11,049 nt of DNA from Deltaproteobacteria bacterium. Its GTDB lineage: Bacteria > Desulfobacterota > Dissulfuribacteria > Dissulfuribacterales > UBA3076. Where the stretch lies: contig JAUWHV010000103.1 of assembly GCA_030605675.1 (NCBI GenBank), forward strand, positions 1-11,049, read 5' to 3'. Made by a program: the position numbers and the translations under genes. The notes below the pieces were generated by a model, which saw nothing but the letters and a program-made list of their open reading frames with translations, had not been told where the DNA came from and did not search any database. Below, piece by piece: positions 1-4,574 of this stretch; within the stretch, counting starts at the first letter, position 1, and the number at the start of each line of letters is the position of its first letter.

Positions 1-28
1 ATTCAACATTCAAAATTCAACATTTATT
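1..28. repeat. Heptad repeat array, ATTCAAC-type word
   Basis: Four 7-nt units follow one another from the window edge: ATTCAAC, ATTCAAA, ATTCAAC, ATTTATT. The array may continue left of the window. Its reverse complement (GTTGAAT, TTTGAAT) is the same word family as the TTGAATG array at 8411-8438 and the AATTTTG array at 10698-10732. It lies just downstream of the stop codon of the oxidoreductase gene. No coding potential or function is visible. Confidence 0.75.
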
Positions 29-55
29 GTGCGTCGCAGATTGGGTTTTTTCAGC

Positions 56-73
56 GGAATCATTGCTGATTCC
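56..73 (-). other. Small hairpin over the oxidoreductase stop codon
   Basis: GGAATCA (56-62) pairs perfectly with TGATTCC (67-73) around a 4-nt loop. In the minus-strand transcript the loop reads GCAA, a GNRA-type tetraloop. The hairpin includes the stop codon at 60-62. The minus-strand sequence after it is A-rich (gctgaaaaaaccc), not U-rich, so it is not a normal intrinsic terminator. It could protect a 3' end or be chance. Confidence 0.35.
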
Positions 74-1028
74 TGATAATACTGCCTAGATCTGATGTAT
101 TGAGCCCTTGCATAATCCGGGCATTTATATCCAGAGCGAGCTTCAGTGCCCTCCTGCCGGCCTCTCCTGTAACTTTTGGTTTTTCAAGGCCCTGCACTGC
201 CCTTACGAATGATTCAAGTTCGTCATAGAGCATATCCGTTCCCTCGTGGGTCTTGAATTCAGGTCTGATGGCGGTCATCGGGCCTGCGCTTAAGTCTCTG
301 GTTACAACCAGACTCTTGCGCTCTGCGCAATCCGCAGAGATATAGGCCCCTGGCTGAAATACCCTGATTCTGCGCATATCTTGGAGAGAAATCCGGCTTG
401 CCGTAAGATTCGCAGTACATCCATTCTCGAAAATAAGCCTTGTGTTTGCAATATCCACTTTTGGGGTGAGTACCGGCACACCCACTGCCCTTATTTCTTT
501 AAGAGGTGAGTGCACCAGGGCCAGTATTATTTCCAGATCGTGAATCATCAGATCCAGGACTACATCCACGTCAGTAGCCCTGTCCTTAAAGCCGCTCAGC
601 CTGTGGGCCTCTATAAAGTGGGGATGCGTTACCTTTGCCTCAAGCACCTTTATGGCAGGGTTAAATCGCTCCAAATGGCCTACCTGGAGTATCAGACCTT
701 GCGCCTTTGCCAAGCTGATGAGCTCATCCGCTTCCTCCACAGTGGTAGAGATAGGCTTCTCAAGCATGCAATGCACACCATTGGAAAACAGTATCTTGGC
801 AACTTCGTGATGATGAATAGTGGGGACAACCACTGATGCCGCATCGATTTTTCCTACGATCTCATGGATATCGGTGTAGGCCCTGGTTTCCACCTCCTTG
901 GCCACGTCCTGTGCACGCTCAAGAGACACGTCCACTACTCCAACAAGGTCTACTCCCTCCATCTGCGCGTACTTCTGGGCATGAAACCGCCCCAGATATC
1001 CCACTCCTATAACTGCTGTCCGAATCAA
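60..1028 (-). CDS. Gfo/Idh/MocA-family NAD(P)-dependent oxidoreductase, lipid A cluster type
   Basis: This is a 322-residue cytoplasmic dehydrogenase of the Gfo/Idh/MocA family. The N-terminal Rossmann fold shows the dinucleotide motif G8-V-G10-Y-L-G13. The family motif E90-K91-P92 and the catalytic-type H163-D164 pair in LMIHDLEI follow, then the C-terminal alpha/beta substrate domain. The length is normal. The start is TTG at 1028, with GGAG (complement of 1036-1039) 7 nt upstream. That Shine-Dalgarno lies inside the 8-bp target duplication of the mobile element inserted between this gene and lpxI. An oxidoreductase of this type sits between lpxI and lpxB in several Desulfobacterota; its substrate is, as far as I recall, not established. 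GnnA, which oxidises UDP-GlcNAc for 3-amino lipid A, belongs to the same superfamily and can also be lpxA-linked, but no gnnB transaminase is present here, so GnnA is only a possibility. Confidence 0.9.
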   Translation of the reverse strand: MIRTAVIGVGYLGRFHAQKYAQMEGVDLVGVVDVSLERAQDVAKEVETRAYTDIHEIVGKIDAASVVVPTIHHHEVAKILFSNGVHCMLEKPISTTVEEADELISLAKAQGLILQVGHLERFNPAIKVLEAKVTHPHFIEAHRLSGFKDRATDVDVVLDLMIHDLEIILALVHSPLKEIRAVGVPVLTPKVDIANTRLIFENGCTANLTASRISLQDMRRIRVFQPGAYISADCAERKSLVVTRDLSAGPMTAIRPEFKTHEGTDMLYDELESFVRAVQGLEKPKVTGEAGRRALKLALDINARIMQGLNTSDLGSIIRNQQ

Positions 1029-1035
1029 TGTGTTT

Positions 1036-1039
1036 CTCC
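1036..1039 (-). promoter_or_regulatory. Shine-Dalgarno of the oxidoreductase gene, inside a target-site duplication
   Basis: On the minus strand GGAG lies 7 nt before the TTG start at 1028 and supports that non-ATG start. It is part of the duplicated octamer (1034-1041, repeated at 1230-1237), so the insertion of the mobile element left the gene its ribosome-binding site while separating it from lpxI. Confidence 0.65.
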
Positions 1040-1041
1040 GT

Positions 1042-1229
1042 GTAACTTATTCAGGTTGAAGGTTGAAGGTTGAAGGATTTCAACCATTTCGCAACGCTCA
1101 AACGCTCTAAGTTTCGTCCCTAACAGTCTTCAGTCTTCAGTCTTCAGTCTATCCACCTAATTTTATGTGATCACGCAAGATTTGTCCCTATTAGCCTTCT
1201 ACCTTCAGTCTATTCACCTGAATAGTTAC
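1042..1229 (+). mobile_element. MITE-like element, copy 1 (188 bp, TIRs, 8-bp TSD)
   Basis: The left end is GTAACTTATTCAGGT (1042-1056) and the right end is ACCTGAATAGTTAC (1216-1229). These are inverted repeats, with one extra T on the left. The element is bounded by the perfect direct repeat TTCTCCGT at 1034-1041 and 1230-1237, a target-site duplication. Inside the left end are three TTGAAGG heptads (1056-1076). Four CAGTCTT-type heptads lie at 1124-1151. No transposase is encoded, so it would have to be moved in trans. The last 37 bp match copy 2 in inverse orientation with one mismatch, and the first roughly 60 bp also match well. GTAA ends with 8-bp duplications are features of the IS66 family, so an IS66-type transposase is a reasonable but unproven driver. 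The element sits between lpxI and the oxidoreductase gene. Confidence 0.88.
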
Positions 1230-2067
1230 TTCTCCGTGAGTGCCGTGCAGTATGATCTCCGTCAATGCCAACCACGGCTATTGACGACCTGTTAGCCAGA
1301 TCAATGGTAGAATCCCTGTCAAAAAACAGGGTACGGCCGGCCTCCACAGCCAGGACTGATGCCTTGACCTGGATTATCTGCTCAATGGTTCCGACTCCCA
1401 CGGAAGGAAGGTCAAACCTGGTATCCTGTGTGGGTTTACAGACCTTTATTACCACCGCACCCGGTCCACCCAGTTGCCCGCCCCGCCGGATGGTCTGATC
1501 TGTTCCTTCAATTGCCTCGACAGCCAGCACTGCGCGATCCTTGACTATCAGGCACTGGCCTATGTCAAGACGCCCTATCTCCCTTGCGAGTTCCCAGCCG
1601 AAGTGAATATCCTCCCACTGGCTCTTTGAGGGTTTGCAACAGGTCAACACACCGGAGGGAACAAGCAGCTCCTTTAAGAGGATAGTGGAGGGAAGAATCC
1701 GGATGCCTTCTTGCTCAAGCTCCGCAGCAATGGACCTCAAGATCCCGTCATCCAGCCTGTTGCCCAGGCGTCGCCATAGGTTTATTGCCCTAAGATCAGG
1801 GCGGACGTCCTTAAATATCCTGGTCTTTGTTATAGAGCCTGCGAATATGGCCTCTGACGCCCCTGCCTTTTTGAGTGTCTTTATGAGCTTGCCTAACTGC
1901 CCCAGGTAAATCCATTCAATTTGATCCACCTCCTCTGAAAGCAAGGGATCTGTCTCCCCCTTGTGAGCTACCGCCACTATCCCGCGGCCCTGTCTTCTGG
2001 CAGCCCTGGCGCACAGCAGAGGAAACTGCCCTCCTCCTGCCACGAGCCCCAAAGGATGGTCCTGCAT
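1210..2067 (-). CDS. lpxI: UDP-2,3-diacylglucosamine pyrophosphatase LpxI
   Basis: LpxI hydrolyses UDP-2,3-diacylglucosamine to lipid X and UMP, the fourth step of lipid A synthesis, replacing LpxH in alphaproteobacteria, many Desulfobacterota and others. The 285-residue protein has the family N-terminus LGLVAGGGQFP (6-16), GQLGKLIK (56-63), FAGSITKTR (75-83), the AVEAIEGTDQTIRRGG segment (182-197) and RFDLPSVG (217-224). D219 in the last motif is probably the metal-binding catalytic aspartate. The start is ATG at 2067, sharing one base with the lpxA stop (TAATG), with GAGG about 7 nt upstream, which indicates translational coupling. The C-terminus is odd. The family fold ends near VVG (265-267), but this ORF runs on for 18 residues. 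Its last codons, from within Ser280 (NYSGE and the stop after it), are read out of the inserted mobile element. The enzyme core is complete, so it is probably active. Confidence 0.95.
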   Translation of the reverse strand: MQDHPLGLVAGGGQFPLLCARAARRQGRGIVAVAHKGETDPLLSEEVDQIEWIYLGQLGKLIKTLKKAGASEAIFAGSITKTRIFKDVRPDLRAINLWRRLGNRLDDGILRSIAAELEQEGIRILPSTILLKELLVPSGVLTCCKPSKSQWEDIHFGWELAREIGRLDIGQCLIVKDRAVLAVEAIEGTDQTIRRGGQLGGPGAVVIKVCKPTQDTRFDLPSVGVGTIEQIIQVKASVLAVEAGRTLFFDRDSTIDLANRSSIAVVGIDGDHTARHSRRSNYSGE

Positions 2068-2876
2068 TAAGGTTCCTCTTCTCCATTTGAGGCCATGGGC
2101 ACGCCCCTTTTGGAAGACCTGATAAATTCGGTAAATCTCTTTACCTCGGGTATGGCTCCAAAGCGGGACTCCACGACATCAAGGGCATCTGTCACAGTAT
2201 CACTTCCTTGAAAAATCACTCGATAAGCCTCTTTCAAGGCACCAATAACCTCTCTCGAAAGCCCTTGCCGTCTCAGCCCCACCAGATTCAGGCCATAGAG
2301 ACGATCCCTTTGGCCCCAGTACTTCACATAAGGAGGTATATCCTTATTTGCACCTGACATGCCGCCTAGAAAGGCATTGGCACCGATTCGGCAGAACTGA
2401 TGGATAGCTGACAGCCCGCCGATGATGACGTGCTCTCCTATTGCCACATGTCCCCCCAGAGTAACCCCGTTTGCCATGATCACATTGTCTCCAACCTGGC
2501 AGTCATGGGCCACATGACAATAAGCCATAAGCAGGCACTGTTTTCCGACTCTTGTAATACCGCCTCCACCCTGAGTCCCTCGGTGGACTGTGACGAACTC
2601 CCGAATTATAGTCTGGTCGCCAATCTCAACCCTTGTGGGCTCGCCGGCGTACTTCAGATCCTGGGGAGGGGCTCCAATAGATGCAAACTGGAAAACCTTT
2701 ATCTTTTCTCCAAGCCGGGTATGGCCCTCAATTACAGTATGGGGGCCTATTTCCGTCTCCGGCCCTATCTCGACTTCAGGCCCGACAACCGCATAAGGCC
2801 CTATCTTAACTCCTTTTGCAATTTCTGAATTTGGGGAAATTATGGCTGTTGGGTGTATATTTCTCTCGATAATCAT
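2067..2876 (-). CDS. lpxA: Acyl-ACP--UDP-N-acetylglucosamine O-acyltransferase LpxA
   Basis: LpxA transfers a 3-hydroxyacyl chain from ACP to the 3-position of UDP-GlcNAc, the first step of lipid A synthesis, in the cytoplasm. The protein has hexapeptide repeats of the left-handed beta-helix (for example ISPNSEIAKGVKIGPYAVVGP), the substrate segment QDLKYAGEPTRVEIG, the catalytic-loop motif CHVAHDC with the catalytic histidine at residue 124 (E. coli H125), then GGHVAI and AIHQFC, followed by the helical C-terminal domain (PPYV, GLRRQGLSREVI). The glycine matching E. coli Gly173 is kept, which in that enzyme goes with long (C14-type) acyl chains. I place the start at ATG 2876, giving MIIERNIHPTA, close in length to the E. 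coli N-terminus. A TTG four codons upstream (2888) is open but has no clear Shine-Dalgarno. The gene overlaps lpxI by one base. Confidence 0.95.
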   Translation of the reverse strand: MIIERNIHPTAIISPNSEIAKGVKIGPYAVVGPEVEIGPETEIGPHTVIEGHTRLGEKIKVFQFASIGAPPQDLKYAGEPTRVEIGDQTIIREFVTVHRGTQGGGGITRVGKQCLLMAYCHVAHDCQVGDNVIMANGVTLGGHVAIGEHVIIGGLSAIHQFCRIGANAFLGGMSGANKDIPPYVKYWGQRDRLYGLNLVGLRRQGLSREVIGALKEAYRVIFQGSDTVTDALDVVESRFGAIPEVKRFTEFIRSSKRGVPMASNGEEEP

Positions 2877-2976
2877 CAGATTGTCCAAGCACTACAATTT
2901 AATAGTATAGGGTTTTCCATTTTTTGGTCAATTTTATTAATAAGTTAGAGACTATCAGTCTGCAATAATGGTTCGT

Positions 2977-3018
2977 AGCTCTTAGCTCATAGCTTTGAGC
3001 TTTGAGCCTTGAGCTGTT
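2977..3018. repeat. Heptad repeat array AGCTTTG-type between fabZ and lpxA
   Basis: AGC recurs exactly every 7 nt at 2977, 2984, 2991, 2998, 3005 and 3012. The units read AGCTCTT, AGCTCAT, AGCTTTG, AGCTTTG, AGCCTTG, AGCTGTT. The array occupies the middle of the 157-bp gap (2889-3045) between fabZ and lpxA, the longest gap inside the cluster. No TIR or target duplication was found around it. Confidence 0.75.
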
Positions 3019-3040
3019 ACAACAGCTCGCCCTAAGGGCG
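3011..3040 (-). other. Paired inverted repeats downstream of fabZ
   Basis: GAGCTGTT (3011-3018) and AACAGCTC (3021-3028) are perfect 8-nt inverted repeats separated by 2 nt. CGCCC (3028-3032) and GGGCG (3036-3040) form a second one around TAA. They begin 5 nt past the fabZ stop codon in the direction of transcription. No T-tract follows directly, so a terminator is not supported. An RNA-processing or attenuation role between fabZ and lpxA is possible. Confidence 0.4.
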
Positions 3041-3045
3041 CTAAT

Positions 3046-3492
3046 TTATTGAACGGCTGCTATAAGCATAGCCTCTGCCACGACCTTATCATCGACAGAT
3101 GCCTTACCTTCCATCTTCCATATAATCGATTTACGTTTTATGAGTTTTAATTCCATAATCAACTGGTCGCCAGGGACCACCGGTTTTCTAAATCGTACAT
3201 CATCCATCCCTGCAAACACCATGAGCTTACCCTCAAGACCCTCCGGATCCGTATTCTTGGCAAAAATGATCCCTGCCTGGGCCATGGCCTCCAGGATAAG
3301 GACCCCTGGCATAATAGGCTCTCCGGGAAAGTGACCCTGAAAGAAAGGCTCATTTATTGTGACGTTCTTGAGTGTCTTGATGCCTACACCAGGTTCAACG
3401 CTCAAAACACGGTCAACCAGCAGGAAAGGATACCTGTGAGGCACCAGGGCCGATATCTCTTGTATCCGGAGTTGGCTATGCATCTTTTCCAT
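3046..3492 (-). CDS. fabZ: 3-hydroxyacyl-ACP dehydratase FabZ
   Basis: FabZ dehydrates 3-hydroxyacyl-ACP to trans-2-enoyl-ACP in the fatty-acid elongation cycle and so competes with LpxA and LpxD for hydroxyacyl-ACP, which explains its place among lpx genes. The 148-residue hot-dog-fold protein has the active-site stretch QGHFPGEPIMPG followed by LILEAMAQ. The catalytic pair is H54 and E68. HRYPFLLVDRV (19-29) and FRKPVVPGDQL (101-111) are typical flanking motifs. The start is ATG 3492, preceded by AGGAG with 6-nt spacing. It overlaps the end of lpxD by 17 bp, so the two are probably translationally coupled. A second ATG at codon 4 has a weaker upstream context. Confidence 0.96.
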   Translation of the reverse strand: MEKMHSQLRIQEISALVPHRYPFLLVDRVLSVEPGVGIKTLKNVTINEPFFQGHFPGEPIMPGVLILEAMAQAGIIFAKNTDPEGLEGKLMVFAGMDDVRFRKPVVPGDQLIMELKLIKRKSIIWKMEGKASVDDKVVAEAMLIAAVQ

Positions 3493-4528
3493 TTCCCTCT
3501 CCTAATAATTTATCTTCAAGTCTGTCTATACGTCCTTTAAGATCACGGACTTGCTTTACCACCTCAGGAAGGCGCTTGAGAGCGCTTCCAACCCTTAAAA
3601 ACAATTTGTGAGGCATTGCAGGAGACCCTGTAACCACCTCGCCTGCTGCCAGGCTCTTGGTAACTCCGGATTGCGCACCCACCATGACTCGATCCCCCAG
3701 TTCTATATGACCCCCTACACCGACCTGTCCTCCCAGCACCACTCCCTTACCTATACGGGTACTCCCTGCGATACCGACAAAGGCCACAAGCAATGAGTCA
3801 GCCCCTATAGACACGTTGTGGCCGACCTGTACGAGGTTATCGATCTTGGTACCCCGCCCTATACGGGTTTCTCCCAGGGCCGCCCTGTCTATGGTGACGT
3901 TGGCACCTATCTCTACATCGTCCTCTATCACGACTATGCCGATCTGGGGAATTTTTACATGGGATTCACCGCGCCTGACATAACCGAATCCATCGCTTCC
4001 GATCACCGTCCCTGCATGTACTGCCACCCTTTTCCCCAGGCGACAGCCCTCATACACTACTACATTGGGATAAAGGGTTGTCTCGTCCTCAATACACACA
4101 TCATTTCCCACATACACCCCGGGATGGAATGTTACATATGGACCAATGCGCGCTCTATCACCAATAAATACTCCGGGATATATACTGACATTCCGGTCTA
4201 TTTCACAATTCGAGCCCAAATGTGCCTTTGGACTCACTCCCAACGCACTGAAAGGCTTATCCAAAAAGGCAGATGCTATCAAGGCATAGGCGAGATATGG
4301 ATCTTTAACCAGAATAGAGGGACGATCCAGCAGGTAGGGCCAGTCCTTTGGAAGTATCAAGGCCCCTGCCATACTCTTCTCCACCTCTTCCCCATAGCGG
4401 GATCCGACAGCAAAACTTATTTCGTCCGGCCCTGCAGCCGTCAAGGCCTGTATGCCGCTGACATTGAATTCAGGAGGTCCTTTGAGTTCTCCCTGCAACA
4501 GTTGGGCTATTTCTCCAAGTGTTTTCAT
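3476..4528 (-). CDS. lpxD: UDP-3-O-(3-hydroxyacyl)glucosamine N-acyltransferase LpxD
   Basis: LpxD adds the N-linked 3-hydroxyacyl chain to UDP-3-O-acylglucosamine, the third step of lipid A synthesis, in the cytoplasm. The 350-residue protein has the N-terminal uridine-binding domain (about 1-98), a long left-handed beta-helix of hexapeptide repeats (about 99-300, for example IYPGVFIGDRARIGP), and a C-terminal helix with coiled-coil character (about 318-342, LPEVVKQVRDLKGRIDRLED). The segment VTIDRAALGETRIGRG and the catalytic motif QVGHNVSIG with H237 (E. coli H239) are intact. The start is ATG 4528, with no strong Shine-Dalgarno (GGTAG at best). The 43 bp separating it from bamA is almost entirely an octamer repeat. 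The chaperone gene skp/ompH, usual between bamA and lpxD, is absent. Confidence 0.95.
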   Translation of the reverse strand: MKTLGEIAQLLQGELKGPPEFNVSGIQALTAAGPDEISFAVGSRYGEEVEKSMAGALILPKDWPYLLDRPSILVKDPYLAYALIASAFLDKPFSALGVSPKAHLGSNCEIDRNVSIYPGVFIGDRARIGPYVTFHPGVYVGNDVCIEDETTLYPNVVVYEGCRLGKRVAVHAGTVIGSDGFGYVRRGESHVKIPQIGIVVIEDDVEIGANVTIDRAALGETRIGRGTKIDNLVQVGHNVSIGADSLLVAFVGIAGSTRIGKGVVLGGQVGVGGHIELGDRVMVGAQSGVTKSLAAGEVVTGSPAMPHKLFLRVGSALKRLPEVVKQVRDLKGRIDRLEDKLLGEGNGKDA

Positions 4529-4536
4529 AGTCTACC

Positions 4537-4574
4537 AATCACCAAATCACACAATCACCAAATCACCAAATTCA
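4537..4574. repeat. Octamer repeat array AATCACCA filling the bamA-lpxD gap
   Basis: TC recurs with period 8 at 4539, 4547, 4555, 4563 and 4571. The units are AATCACCA, AATCACAC, AATCACCA, AATCACCA and a partial AATTCA. On the minus strand the first unit contains the bamA stop codon (4572-4574), and the last unit ends 8 nt before the lpxD ATG, so the array makes up nearly the whole intercistronic region. It differs from the other arrays in its period of 8 rather than 7. Confidence 0.8.

Noticed and set aside
56..73. Intrinsic terminator at the end of the envelope cluster
   Set aside because: The hairpin is perfect but is followed by A residues, not U residues, in the transcript direction, and it overlaps the stop codon.
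510..1073. Plus-strand ORFs opposite the oxidoreductase gene
   Set aside because: They are shadows of the minus-strand gene, without ribosome-binding sites or family motifs.
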